A stretch of DNA of 64,000 nt from Euwallacea fornicatus (taxonomy: Eukaryota; Arthropoda; Insecta; Coleoptera; Curculionidae), in NCBI RefSeq assembly GCF_040115645.1, contig NC_089547.1:744001-808000 (forward strand), read 5' to 3'. Shown piece after piece: positions 22,640 to 34,699 of this stretch. The notes below the pieces were generated by a model. That model saw only the letters and a program-made list of their open reading frames with translations. It searched no databases and had not been told where the DNA came from. Position 1 is the stretch's first letter. Each line of letters starts with the position of its first letter. The position numbers and the translations under genes are program-made.

Positions 22640-22910
22640 TCTGCGCCGTGTCCAAAGGCTCGTAGCTCAAATTTTTTAAATGAGACACCCGGTATATTTT
22701 ATGATGGTTAAATTCAACGATTTATTGCGCATATTTTGAGCAGAAAGTTATATTATTTATAAATAATAGGTGAGTAATCCCAGGATTTACATATTGAGTT
22801 GGTTTTGAAGTCTAGCTCGCGTTGAAAGGCTCATAACTCAAACTTTTCAATGAGACATCCAGTATATTATACGATTTTTGAATGCTACGATTTATTGCGA
22901 GTAATACGAT
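22640..22910. repeat. Diverged tandem repeat, period about 172 bp
   Basis: Unit starts near 22650 and 22825 share AAAGGCTCrTArCTCAAA, then AATGAGACAyCCrGTATATT, then ACGATTTATTGCG. The GAGACACCCGGTATA core also resembles a mariner-type terminal repeat, so these may be two tandemly placed MITE remnants. Confidence 0.65.
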
Positions 22911-22914
22911 TAAT

Positions 22915-24400
22915 TAACTTTTTACAATATTTTAATTATTCAGGGAATATGAGTATTGAAATAATCGGGTTTTTGCGGATACTTTACTAATTTCAAAGAA
23001 GTATTTTGTTTTACTTCAACCTTGGATTTTCCAACTAAGATACGCTGTTTTATTATGAGATTAAATATATTACATTCCCCTTCTCTCACTTAAGCATAGC
23101 CACGTGTGTTCCTGTATAAATCTTTAATAGTTTTCGAGCAATTTTCATCTAAACGAATTAAGCTTTTTCTAATTGTTATTTTAGAACTTATTCAAGTTTC
23201 CTAACGTCGATTCACCTTTTTAATTGGAGCATCTCATATTATAGTATGCCATTAACTATGTAATGCGTGTATTATGTAGGGTGGGGCAACTCTCATACTC
23301 GGCCAATAAAATCAACATTCTTCTTGATTTTTCTGCGGCCTTAAATGTTATCGATAGAAATTTAGAAATAGGACAATTTATCGTTAGATTGACGGGGGGA
23401 GAGTCACTTTTGCCCGGTGTTCTTACCATGGATCTGCCATTGCAATAACTAATTTGTCGGATGGTGCAATAAAAAATTTATATAAATTACACGTGAGGAT
23501 TGGATAAAAAAATATTTTAAAATTTACAAAATGACTGCTGGAAGAAGCAACTAAAGAGGAAACATAACATTTTTTAATAATTTGTTACATTTTTCAATTC
23601 ATTATGAAATATCCGAACATAGTGAATTAGAAAATGAGTGCGTTTAACATTTTCTAGTACAGTAGTTCATGAGATTTTCTCACATTAAGTTTTCAAATTT
23701 CTCAAAAAGAATCTAAACAAATGGTGAAAAAACTTCAGTAATTGTTATTAGTATTTCGGAAATAATCGAATTTCGTTCACTCAAAATGTCGATGTGAAAG
23801 ATGATAAATTCCTGCGAAAACAGTAAAACGTGGACCAAAGACCACTCTTCTAGAAAGATCCGAAATATGACTTATCTGTCATAAGTTACGTCATTATTAC
23901 ATTGATATACGGATTAACGGAAAATATGTGAAAGTCAAATTTAATGCTCAACTTTACTGTGACATGCATGCAGGAAACACAATTATTAATTTCAAAGCAT
24001 TTTCTATCAGAAACTTTTTCATACACCCGTTATAAACACAGTACCTCCCCTCTAATTTCATCAACATGCTACGCGTTGTCAATTACGAAGTACCTTTACG
24101 GTGAGCGTTGAAATTGTCGTCATCCCGTATGCAATATTTTTAGTACGTTTCAATGACGTCAAAATTTTTGACAGATGACACGTAACGTGGTGATTGGACC
24201 TCTTCAGACGGACGTTGGCAAATAACCGACTGCCTGTGAGACGTCATCGAAAAGGAGAAAACCAGAGACGATTACCCGAGAGGTAATCCTCTTCGGGTTT
24301 CTTCACTAAGAAATTCTACTAACATTAATGCAAACTGCATTAGAGAATGCACGTTTAAAATCATTAAAAACAAGAGTGATGTAAATTACATTCTTATCTG
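22915..24400. other. AT-rich intergenic DNA
   Basis: Nothing recognisable. Confidence 0.4.
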
Positions 24401-24406
24401 GGGCAG

Positions 24407-24614
24407 CATCTATAGGGGATGATGTGCTGGTATGGGAGCATTTGGCAGGCTATGGCTGTTTTACTGCCATTAATTGCTCTATTATTAAATGTTCACATCG
24501 ATGTCGATCTGATAGTGCTAAGCTCAAAACGTTTTGTGCCCAAAGAAGATCGTCACATGCACGGCAAAACATGCCGATTGCCCTTAGTCGAATTGACCGC
24601 CCCGCGCCGACTCA
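24407..24614 (+). CDS. Candidate exon of a secreted protein
   Basis: The acceptor-like TTATCTGGGGCAG ends at 24406, and an ATG follows at 24419. The frame gives a hydrophobic leader (MAVLLPLIALLLNVHI) followed by a hydrophilic part (SKRFVPKEDRHMHGKTCR...) with a dibasic site. A donor CTCA/GTGAGC follows at 24614; without splicing the frame would stop at 24632. The architecture suits an exported peptide or protein, but the family is not recognised and the leader could be chance. Composition is slightly richer in G+C than its flanks. Confidence 0.25.
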
Positions 24615-24639
24615 GTGAGCATATGCATCTTTAGGATGT

Positions 24640-27250
24640 TAAACTGGCCCGAATGCGTCTGTAACTTTCTTTTATTTGACTTTGTTTTCAGTTATGATTT
24701 TTTGACAGACGTTCGATCGCGTGACTCGCATTATTGCAAAAACTTTTTGTTTTTTTCTCATTTCATTTTTAAGACTTTTCTAAAGATTTTTTTGAAACAT
24801 TTTATTGATTTCAATTTAATACGTTTCATTTTTGCTACATTGTTTTTAGCCAAAAATCGCTTTGTCTTTACTGCCACACTTTCAAGTTAAATTACCCGTG
24901 GCATACGTTGTATGCGAACAGACTCAGATGTGGTAATAAATGACTAGGTAATGGGTGATTTGTAAAAAGCAAAATTACTAATAAAATAACGCACGCACCT
25001 AATAATAATTATTCATTTCGCAACCTGCGACGTAACGTGCGACTAATATTCCTGCTTTGGGTGATAGGTTTATGTATGCATATGTGGTGTGCGAGTAAAT
25101 TCAAATTCGTCACTGAATTCGGATCCCCACAGCCGATCCAAATTGACCCCAAATTGGGTCTTAAAAACAGCGATTTGTTTATAAACGACACGTAAATAAC
25201 GACAAGGAGGCCCTGTTAGAAAGAGACAAACAGATAAGCCACTCATTCCAAACTGCCTAATAATCATCATTGCAGTCGAAAGTTGCTTTTGGAACGCCGG
25301 TCATTGACATTTGGCTTCTAGTAGGCCATGTTAAAAAAAAAAGAATGCGTTTTTGTTTGCCGCTTTTCAACTGTTTTGTGACGCGGCCTTTATGCAACCG
25401 AATTACACGCAAGCCTTCACACGTCACTCGCACATGTACTGTAATAATTCGTTAATTATTGGTTTCACCTAAGCAGCATTTTTCTCTGCTCTCCCAGCAA
25501 CAACAATCGAATAGAATCAACATTGATCTAAGGCGGCCGGAGCCACGAGAACAAAGAAAACTGGGAAAAATTTAACCGTGGTGACGTCACTCGCGGTGAC
25601 CTCATTGGCAAAGCCTGCTGCGCTTAGATAACTGGCCCGAGGGCCGATCGTCAATTCGACTGGTGCTCTACGTTGCCCGATTATTTGCGACTTATTGTGC
25701 AATGTGGCTGCTAATCAAGGTCTTCCATTATAGGTCAAGTCAAGTTGACGTTTGTGCTAAATAATTCAATAAAAAATTCCTAGCGAGCATTTGGGGGATA
25801 AGGGGTACCGTGGGTACCAGCAGCAAGGCGGTGAGTAAGTGCGGTCTTGTGTTATGTACACTAGTAGCGGACTTTTGGCGGGAAACAGTTTGCAGGAACT
25901 GGGTTCCAAGGCCCAGTACCGAGAAATTACATCATGCCTGATTGCTGCAGATCGGTTTTGCTAGTGAATATTAAATTATGTAGAATAATTGTTCTATGGG
26001 TCGGTTGGGAATTGGGGACTCCTTTTTACTGTTCACCTGAAGTCGCGGGTAATAAATTTCAAATTAATTCTTGACACACTGATACGCGCGTTCAAAGTGC
26101 ACATTTCATACGTTTATCATAGCAGCGCAATTGGGTGATGGTAGTGACGTGAACTGTAATACAGCGGCATGAGATTGCCGTGGTATTCTGTGCGACTATT
26201 TTTGAAAATATCAGGGCAAATTGGAATTATTCCAAAAAGGGTTCATACTTACTCATCTAGGTGCTGAATAATTTACATATTACCCAAACGCTTTTTTCTA
26301 TTTCTGTATCCTAATGTCACATATACATATAATCTGACATTTAGATTTTCGACAACCGGAAGAAAATGTAGATTCATGTCAGCTGTCAAAAATTGGACTG
26401 TAAAGTGACGTCAATTAAGCCGGTTTACCCTCAAAATTTTGTTATCCCTTAAAATATGCCACATTTCCGTCAGAGTTCACTCATTGCCATGGCAAACACA
26501 CACGTTAAATGTTTTATTCTATAAAAATTATAAATTAACTCGGATTATTGTTCTAGATCTATAATGAATTAGTCACGGCCGCAAAATAGTAACATAAAGA
26601 ACCATTTATTATACAATCGTGCGTCGATGGTCATATAAGTCTTTCTTTGAAAATTTTATTTATTTCTTCTCCTTCGTTTTTCTGATTTTGCCCCCTACAA
26701 TTTACAGTAACCTTCGAGGGAGTAAAATGAATTTTCCTTCAGAAGTGCGTATCTAATTTTTTTCTATCAGTAATATTATGCTTTATAAAACAAAAGTGTG
26801 GGTTAAAAAAGAAAAATGAAAGGGACGGGAAAGAAGAGAATGCAGGGGGGGTAAAATAGAAAAGTAGCACTTTTCTGCATTGCATTGTAGTTAACTATGC
26901 GTGTATTTGTGAAACGTGGAAGGGGAAAGTACTTTCACTCCCTAGGAAGTAGTAATTATTTCCTCTAAGAAGTAAAATAAGTACTTATTTCTGCAAATGA
27001 GGGAGGAATGTTTTAGTTTGAATGAGAGTAGTAGTAAAATCAAATTTTAGATTAGTTCAGTCTATTTCCTTGAACTAATTAACATTGCTGTCATTACTGC
27101 CACTAGCTATGGTACTCAAGTATCATAATAATGGAATGGTGCGGGACACAAAAATGGCACTTTCATTTACCGCCTGTGTTTGCTAACGTGTTATTAGGTT
27201 GAGAAGATAATATTTATCTATATTACCGTAATCGTTATGTCATTGAAAGT
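24640..27250. other. Intergenic DNA
   Basis: A GC-richer patch at about 25500-25720 has an antisense open frame but no supporting signals. Nothing else is recognised. Confidence 0.4.
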
Positions 27251-27254
27251 TATA

Positions 27255-27602
27255 CAGGGTGCTTTAAATTATCTTGCTGAGCCAACAACTAGACCGTATA
27301 TGCAAATTTCAATTCAAGGCGGGATTGACTCCAAAGAACGTTATGCAATTAGTGGTAATTTCCTTATTCACAATAGAGGGAGCGGGTACTTCTTCAGGGG
27401 TATCTGCTATGAAAATTTCCCGCTTACAGCGCTTGCCAAAAAATCATTTCAGCCCAAATATACAAATATAATTTGCGTGTAAAAACATGTCTTTATACAT
27501 TTCATATATCCAGAAAATTTGATAAATTTCTGCTTAATATTCGAATCGTACCTCCTCAAGACAATCAACATCTCTATATATTGTGATAGATGGAACACCC
27601 TG
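27255..27602. mobile_element. Short-ended MITE, 348 bp
   Basis: TA-CAGGGTGCTTTAAATTATC at the left and, reverse complemented, TA-CAGGGTGTTCCATCTATC at the right, flanked by TA on both sides. Only the outer 9 bp are identical. The two overlapping open frames inside do not resemble transposase. Confidence 0.5.
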
Positions 27603-27639
27603 TAGAAGTAAATGAAACAAAGTGAATTTGTTTTAATGG

Positions 27640-28060
27640 TCTCTGATCAATTCAAGGAATCATTTCAAGGTGACAGGGGGTACCTCACCAAGCGATTTTC
27701 TTCCTGAAAGTTGAAAGTGGGGTAATTGGACAAATGTGCAATCATGCTAAGGTGAAATTGGCGTTGGTAAGATAATATTTTAAAAAGTATGTTGGTTTCT
27801 TCGAAGCTGATTTTAGTCAGTTCAAGCAATCACTTTAAGCTGGCAACAGGAGTTCTCGACACCATGCTATTTTTTCCTGAAATCTGCAAATAGGGGAATG
27901 GAGGAAATGGGTAAATGTGGTAAACTAATTGATAGAACAATCCGATAAGAACTGTATGGGTTTCACTCTGTCAACACTTACTTGGGTCAATTCAAGGTTA
28001 CCTTCCTGAAACCTTAAAATAAGGTAATTGAAAAATTGGGTAATGATGACATTGTCGAAT
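27640..28060. repeat. Three diverged satellite-like units, period about 170 bp
   Basis: Units begin near 27644, 27814 and 27984 with TCArTTCAAGsAATCA-like sequence. Each continues through TTCCTGAAAnyT, then GGGGAATnGA/GGTAATTGA, then GGGTAAATG-like blocks. The third is shortened. Spacing is close to constant although sequence identity is modest. Confidence 0.55.
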
Positions 28061-28069
28061 TCCCGTTTG

Positions 28070-31000
28070 AAGGATCCATATTGAAGGACTCTATTGGTGG
28101 CATTCGGCCTAGGGTTATTTTGGTCACCATTCTAAATATCAGAATGTTCAGGGTCTTGTCTCAGTAACTAATGTATGCAAGACAATCCAGTACGTATTCT
28201 CTAAAACTACGTTAAATCATTTCGCCGTCATTCATTTTAAATCCCCGATCGTGATTCATACGGCCGTACTAATATGGCCAGTTGATGTTTTCCAGATAAT
28301 GGGGATTTTCGTTTAAAAACAGATTTCCAGAGAAGTCATTAATGTTTAAGCGGTGACCAAATAATAATAAACACATGAATTATTCATAATTACAAGTACA
28401 AGGATGAATATTTCTGTAGGTAAAACATACAACTGGCCTTAAGCTTGGAAATATAAAATCACAATCTTCTTACTGAAATTTGGATTATTAAAAGTTTGAT
28501 TCAGTTAGGACCTTTGAAATCCCCGAATCAACCATTTCACATTATTTCATTCAATATAAAGCAAGCTAAACCAAACTAAACTTCGACTGGAAATCGCTAA
28601 TTTCTCAAAATTCCATCCGTGCCAACACTCGATTTCGCTACCCCAAAGGGGGGCTCTGATCGATCAATAGTGCTGGGCAGCGAATTTAGGCCGCCCCGTA
28701 ACCATGACGACCCTTTCACTCACGTGACACACTGACACCCAAAATAGGAGGAAAATCGTGCCGCGCGTCCTTTCTCCCCACCGCCCCTTTAACCTGGATA
28801 CGTTTGTCCGACTGATAATAGTGTCCTTTGGGGTATGGACTTTCATAATTCACACTATTTTTGTAGAGAAGAGGGCTTTCGGGTAATTATATGAACATAC
28901 GATGGAAATGCGGGCCGATCTACGTAGGTAAATCGGTTTTGTGAGTTTGGAACGTATGTGGGTTCACATCAGGCAAGGTCTTAACAAATATGTCTGATTT
29001 TGCTATCAAATGCGTTTATGGCATTACATCTATTTTGCAGATCTAATATAATAAAATAGAAAATTTGTTAAAGTACCTACTCTTGAATCGTCTTGGAAAT
29101 GTAGTTAGAACTCCTCTTGAAACTAATATTGGAAACTTACTTATGAACGAAGCCGTAAATATCTTATGCACAGATCAGTTTTCTGTAATCATTAACTATC
29201 TCTTAATGCTTTTTATCCCTAGATGGCACTACTCACATTCTTGAATAAATGGTGAATGGTATTTTTCCTATTTACCTCACACATCTCGAGCTACATGCTA
29301 TCCATGACTCGAATGTGTATTGTGACATACTGGTAACTTATAGAAAAAATCGTGTGATGGAAGTATTTCGCATACAATTCTGGAAAACACTACTTTTAGA
29401 GTTCAAATTAACATCCTGGCATGTCCCCTGTTTCACAATCAACCCCTTTGTGGCGGCAGCTGCAACTCCTAAATTTTAAATTGGAAGTATGGGCTTTTGA
29501 TAGCTAATGGTGTTTTCCACTAAGCGCACTTGAACAGTGCCAAAAGGTATTTGTAACCGTTCAATTACTCTTGAGTTAGCAGATAATAGAGGTGTCTTAG
29601 TGCAATTACCGAAAAAACGTTAGTATTTTAAAGGTCGTTTCACTGCCTGTTGAAAAAAAATTGTGGAGTAATAACAGTCTCTCCAATAAAATTCAGTTAT
29701 TTACGGTACAAATATAATTCAATTGTATTACTATTACATATTAACACTAACAATATCCTTTGAGATTTTTCCATGTATTTTTTAGATAGCATATTGATAA
29801 CGTTAATTCTTCGCAATAGGTCGAAAGTGAGGGAACTATGAAAATCTTGTTAGGGTAAATTCAGTTATGCGGCGCATTTATGTTGCGCACCATGCGCTAT
29901 TTCAAACATAACTGATTTGCCGACGTCGATTAATCAATTAATCATTTAGACGTATGCGTAACTACTCTGGCTAAGGCCACTAGACTAATGCATTCACAAG
30001 ATAGTTTCCATGGAAACAATGCTGTGGTTTTAATTTAACATTTTCCTGCAACGATATTACTCTTTTGATGAAGCTGCTAGAAATTTCATCTATTCACGCG
30101 TCTTCAAGGTGACTTTCCTGTTTGTAACAAAAAAGTGACCTTCTGTCCTAAAGTATCGTTTTACTGTCAGCGAAAGGAAAGTTTGTCAACAGCGGACGAC
30201 AAAAAATAAATTCTATGAGGTTGTTCCTCTGTCAAGTGGACTATACTGTACATTGAGTGTCTTAAATTGAATATAATGGATCATTTCAAAATCACGGGTT
30301 TTATGATGCCAGTAAGGTAGCGTTTGATGTGGTAGATCAAGGAAGCAACATCTTTAAGGTGCACTACGTTCCTTCGGATAGAATTAATGAAAGTCTTAGT
30401 GTAGGTTCGCGTTATGTCGTGAGTGATCGCGGCTCTTGATACCAATATCGCTAAATAATTCTTCTGGAACGATTTCACGATACTTCTGTTTGGCTTCAAG
30501 GATGGCCAAGCCAATAGAAAATAATCATGACACATCGCCTGTGTAAAATTCGTAAATTGATGGGTGGTTTATCTGCAAAGTCTCGCAGTAATCCAGTGAA
30601 TTTAGCTTCTAGAGACATAAGTGCAATTTAAATGAATAATGTGATGTTCGGTGTTCAAGCCCATCGCAGCGTCGACTTAACTTGGTCGATCAGGTCTAAG
30701 GTAGTGGTAGTTCGGGAGATAAATTAACCTTTTTTTGTATTTAGCAGGTTGGTGGAGTACGTTACGTACTTCCGGAGGGCATTAGTGGATACGACGTTAA
30801 TCGGACTCAGATGGGGGACTTTTGATTTCTAGTCTAGCCACTAAATCACTTTTTCGCTTTAGTGCTCGGAACCGTTGAAACGGATTTGCGTTATGGGGAG
30901 GAGGAGAGATTTCACTTTGCTCCCTCCTCAACCGATTACTGTCCTTGCTATGTCATTCTTTCCCATGGTCATTTTCTCCCTTTCCTTGTGATTATGTACG

Positions 31001-31095
31001 TCTCTGATCCATTTCTCCACCGTCTCCTAGTCCATTCTGCTTTCCAACGTTATATGTATGTACGCGTTTTTTGTGCGTCAGATTTTTCTATCGAA
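28070..31095. other. Intergenic DNA
   Basis: A 60-codon minus-strand frame at 28664-28846 has a good start and a possible donor (CAC/GTGAGTG), but no other support. Frames at 29249-29479, 30281-30535 and 30862-31119 are unrecognised. Confidence 0.35.
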
Positions 31096-31759
31096 TATGG
31101 GTTGTCCCAAATAAAGTGAGTTCCATTGGGATTATAGAAACGGTAATATATACAAGGTGATTCAAATTATAAAAAAGATGCGCACCTTTGTACCCGTTTA
31201 GAAAATATTTTAAAATCAAAAGTATGTACCGGGGTTGTTAAAGTATGAGCAAAAAGCAAAAAACTGTGGTTTTCGAAAATCATAAATTGAGAGTAAACCG
31301 CTTGAAGCAATTCTACGAAATTTGGCAGTTCTCTATTATTGACAACTATCAATGGAATGGCGTTGTTAGAGTTTTTCCAGGCTTTATTGATTCCGAGCAA
31401 TTATATTCAAGCGCGTTATTTCGTATGGTTGCTATATTTGATTTTGGTGGTATTTTGGTGGGTACACTTAGGGATTTGATTAAATACGTTCTAATAAAAT
31501 TGGCAGTTTACATAATGCAAAAATTCATAAAATTATAAGAAATAAATATTCTAATTTTGTTTTGCTTTTTTTAAAGCTATATTTACTACAAGTAAGTATA
31601 GAATATATGTTGCAAAAATGCACTAAAATGGTTCCAATTCAAATAAAAATAAATAACAAACAATAACAAGCGAAAAATGTAGACACAAAATTAACCTTGC
31701 AACCACAATTGTGCGTTTATATAATTATTTATTTAAATAAGTTTATAGAGAACAATTTA

Positions 31760-32980
31760 CATCTATAATTCAGTACTTGGTGACACCCCCCTTAGTCTCA
31801 ACTACGACCTTCAAGCGACGCGACATAAATTATACCAACTTTCTAGTCACATCCAAAGAAATGTTTTCTCATACATTGAAAACTACTTTAAAATTTTTTT
31901 TTTAATTGCTGCAGTTGCGGCAATTTTGCACTTAATTTTTTTTTAATTTGCCACAACTTCTCAACGGGGTTAAAAGCTGCCGATTGAAGGGGAGAATTTA
32001 ATAATTTTAATATATTAAATTACTATGAGGCATTGCGGTATCTCAAGTTAAATGTTACACCCTGTATATTAACCAAACCTTTACAATGCGAGAGATGTGC
32101 TTCGGATCATCATTCTGTTGGAAATAACACACTCTGAGTACGTTCGATTTTTCTGTGGATGGATGGTCGCAAATTGACTCTTAAAATATCAAGGTGAACA
32201 TTTTTATCTATTATTCTCTTAATTTGATGGTTGCTGGTATCATTTGCTCCCATAGCACCGCATAACATTAACGATACACTTCCGTGTTTGACTGTGTTCT
32301 TTATATTTTTGTCTTGTTGTTGTGTTATTTGGTTTTCTCCATACGATTTGTCTTTCATCCGATACAAACAAGTTTATTCTCGTTTTGTCTGGGAAAATGA
32401 CAGTATTTCAACACTTGAAAGACTATTCTCGATTCTTTCTTGCAAAACTGAACCGTTTCTGTTTATTAATTCTTGATGTAGAGGATTTCTTCCTTGCTAT
32501 TCTGCCATTAAAATCGCTTTTTCTGAGAACTTTTTTTGCTTTTTCAGTCGTCACGGGTTCGCTGATTCTCTGGGATACTCGTTTCGTTAATTTAGAGAAA
32601 ACTTTTTTTCTAATTAATTTTTAGGTCTCAACTTAATCGTTCATCCTTTTCAGAGAGTATCTTTTTTCGTCTTGTTCCAGCCTTGTCTCGTATCAGTTCT
32701 TGACAACGATATTTGCTTACTACCCACTACATTGTGGAATGTTTCCTTCTTGTTAAATTATTAATTTCTCGCACGGTTTTTCATGTACAATAAAACTTTA
32801 TTATTAATTTGCGCGTCGCAATGTCGGCTAGCAGTCTTTTATTTGTCATTTCTAGAACATTCACAAAATAAATGAAACTGTTGCATGATTTTAGAATCAA
32901 CTTATTAGTTTCGAAGGAATTTGCAAAAAAATTATTTTGATAAATAGTTAGAGCCAAAATAAAATTGAGCATCATGTCGT
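31760..32980 (-). pseudogene. Tc1-family transposase fossil
   Basis: The minus strand reads, in order and in several frames, a basic N-terminal part (GRIARKKSS-like), VSDERQIVW-like sequence where the first catalytic Asp block (FSDESKF) is expected, TVKHGSVSLMLCGAMGAND (GGGSVMVWG block), then DKNVHLDILRVNLRPS. FQQNDDPKHISRIV follows, where the second catalytic block is FQQDNDPKHT in relatives, and finally RRLKVVVETKGGVTKY, the usual Tc1 C-terminus. Multiple stops and frameshifts, and a MITE fragment within the gene, make it inactive. Confidence 0.75.
31990..32064. mobile_element. MITE fragment inside the Tc1 transposase
   Basis: Sequence ending in TTACACCCTG followed by TATA interrupts the transposase reading between the second and third catalytic regions. 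The end matches the CAGGGTGTAA type. The opposite end is not evident, so its left limit is approximate. Confidence 0.4.
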
Positions 32981-33076
32981 GTACGGTTAGTTTTGTATCT
33001 ACAATTTTCGCTTATCATTGTTTCTTAGTTATTTTTATTGAATTGGAACTACTTTAGCGCATTTTTTCGCAGTATA

Positions 33077-33695
33077 CAGGGTGAGTCGGGAGGATCGTGC
33101 CAAACTTCAGGAGCGTGTTGTACATGAAAAGTAAATGTAAAAAACTCAAATGTTGTTATCAGATTTTCGTTTGTTTACAAGTTATAGCGTAAATAAAATT
33201 AAAACATAAAATTTAAAAAATTTATAAATTTCATAAGAAATTCCATAAATTAACATTTGGATATCATAGTAAATGTTCAAAAATATTGCCATTAACTTCT
33301 AAACATTTTCGGCTTCGTCTATGAAGAGCATTCGTTGCGCTCCAGATTGTTTCATGTCTTTCTTTAATAGCAGCTGCAGCATTTCTAATGCGTTGAATTA
33401 GTGCATCTTGAGTGTCCGCTTTTACTCTGTACACTTCAGTTTTAAACCAACCCCACAAGCAATAGTCTAGTGGTGTGAGGTCTGGAGACCTTGGAGGCCA
33501 ACTAATAGGGCCACCACGACCAATCCAATGTCCAGGAAAGGTACGTTTATGGTAAATATAATCCTAGTTAAAAAATTTTATTTACGCTATAACTTTGTAA
33601 ACAAACGAAAATCGGATAACTTTTGAGTTTTTTTACATTTATTTTTCATGTACAACACGCTCCTGAAGTATGGCACGATCCTCCCGACAAACCTG
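33077..33695 (-). mobile_element. Internally deleted mariner element, 619 bp
   Basis: Flanked by TA. The inverted ends are long (about 120 bp) and similar. Left: CAGGGTGAGTCGGGAGGATC. Right, reverse complemented: CAGGTTTGTCGGGAGGATC. Both continue GTGCCAnACTTCAGGAGCG, TGTTGTACATGAAAA, CGATTTTCGTTTG and TTATAGCGTAAATAAA. The high identity of the arms indicates a much younger insertion than the Tc1 beside it. The interior keeps only the C-terminal third of a transposase. Confidence 0.85.
33264..33560 (-). pseudogene. Mariner transposase, C-terminal fragment
   Basis: An open frame on the minus strand reads FPGHWIGRGGPISWPPRSPD, then LTPLDYCLWGWFKTEVYR, then the usual C-terminal helices, and ends EVNGNIFEHLL and stop. 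The PPRSPDLTPLDxxLWG block contains the last catalytic Asp of mariner-type transposases. The DNA-binding domain and the first two catalytic residues are missing because of the internal deletion, so it cannot encode an active enzyme. The surviving part is free of stops. Confidence 0.8.
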
Positions 33696-33897
33696 TATAT
33701 TCTATACTAATTTGCGGTAAGTGAAGTTTTATAAAAAATAAAATCATATATGTAGAAATAATTACTTTTTACAAATTTATAAATTTTTGCATTATATACG
33801 TTCATTTTTGTTAGTATATATATAATATAAACAATATATAATATAAAACAAAACGTATGTGTTTTACTTTATAATCAAAAAGCACTACTGGCCTTTA

Positions 33898-34197
33898 GTG
33901 TTGCTATGGATACTCTCGCGAAGTGCCCACAAATAACTTGTCACTATGGTTATATTTGATGTCTTGAGGGGTTGACGCCTTTTTGAATACCTCCGGAAAT
34001 ACATATTTCCAGTTTTATTTGGATTTCTTCCACTTGAAATGTAGCAGTCACTCATCTCCAGCTTTTCCCGATTTGAAAACCATTCGATATTTTCTATTGC
34101 CTTAAAATTTCTACCAGTTGAAAGTGTAAAACTTTTAAATTTGAAAGGGAAAAAATTGATCTCAAATAAAACAATAGCGAAGTTTCCATAGCAACAC
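33898..34197. mobile_element. 300-bp MITE in the right arm of the foldback
   Basis: TA-GTGTTGCTATGG at the left and CCATAGCAACAC-TA at the right, a perfect 12-bp inverted end with TA on both sides. The matching left arm of the foldback lacks it, so it is a separate later insertion. Confidence 0.75.
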
Positions 34198-34699
34198 TAA
34201 AGAGCGATGTGCGAGCACTTGTTTCTAAGCCTACTAAGTTGAAATGATGCTTTTGTTTATTTTTTCTATTTTAGCAGATCCAAGGGCACTTTTGTCGCAC
34301 ACGGTTAGAAAGCTTTTTTTGGTGCTTATTCGACTCTACTGCGATCCAATATGGCAGTCATATGAAATAAGAAAGTTGAGTATAATTACTCAAAATCCTG
34401 GAAGACCTGGAAAAATTCTGAGAGCGCCTTTCTGTTGGCAGTTGTCGATAATGAAGAACTGTTAAGTTTGGTAGAATTCACTCAAACGGTTTACTTCCGA
34501 TTTATGATTTTCGAAAATCACATTTTTCAATTTTTTCCTCATATTTTGATAGTAACCGTACATACTTTCGATTTTAAAACATGTTCTGGACGAGCAGCAA
34601 AGTGCCTATCTTTTTTCTAATATGAGTCACCTCGTATATCTGATCGTTTACATGATTTTCATCGAATTCACTTCACTTGGGACACCCCGTGTTCCGCCC

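Larger units (their letters stand above)
31608..33072 (-). mobile_element. Decayed Tc1-like element
   Basis: Inverted ends: left TGCAAAAATGCACTAAAATG, and right (reverse complement) TGCGAAAAAATGCGCTAAAG, both continuing GTTCCAATTCAA and later ACAAGCGAAAA/ATAAGCGAAAA to about 90 bp. It is flanked by TA. The length of about 1.46 kb is in the normal range for Tc1 elements. It carries the remains of one minus-strand transposase gene. It lies in the centre of the foldback element. Confidence 0.75.
31153..34634. mobile_element. Foldback element with nested insertions
   Basis: The left arm 31153-31607 reappears inverted at 33696-34634. Matching blocks include CrAGGTGAyTCA at the tips, TTTTAAAATCrAAAGTATGTAC, GTGATTTTCGAAAATCATAAA-like sequence, TTTTTCCAGG, ATAATGCAAAAATTyATAAA and, at the centre, AGTATAGAATATA. 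The right arm is longer because of a 300-bp MITE and extra sequence. The centre of the palindrome is interrupted by a Tc1 element and a mariner derivative. Flanking TA (31151-31152, 34635-34636) suggests TA duplication. Confidence 0.7.
31098..34690. mobile_element. Outermost pair of inverted ends of a transposon nest
   Basis: The left segment 31098-31152 and the reverse complement of 34635-34690 match through GGGTTGTCCCAA/GGGGTGTCCCAA, then AGTGArTTC, then a weaker match. Ends of the type GGGTGTCCCA next to TA are mariner-like. The segment between them is the foldback element and its insertions. This is therefore either a small MITE split by an insertion at its centre or the true outer tips of the foldback. 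Confidence 0.5.

Noticed and set aside
28664..28846. Minus-strand 60-codon frame with one hydrophobic stretch
   Set aside because: A possible donor inside it is the only support; too weak for a gene call.
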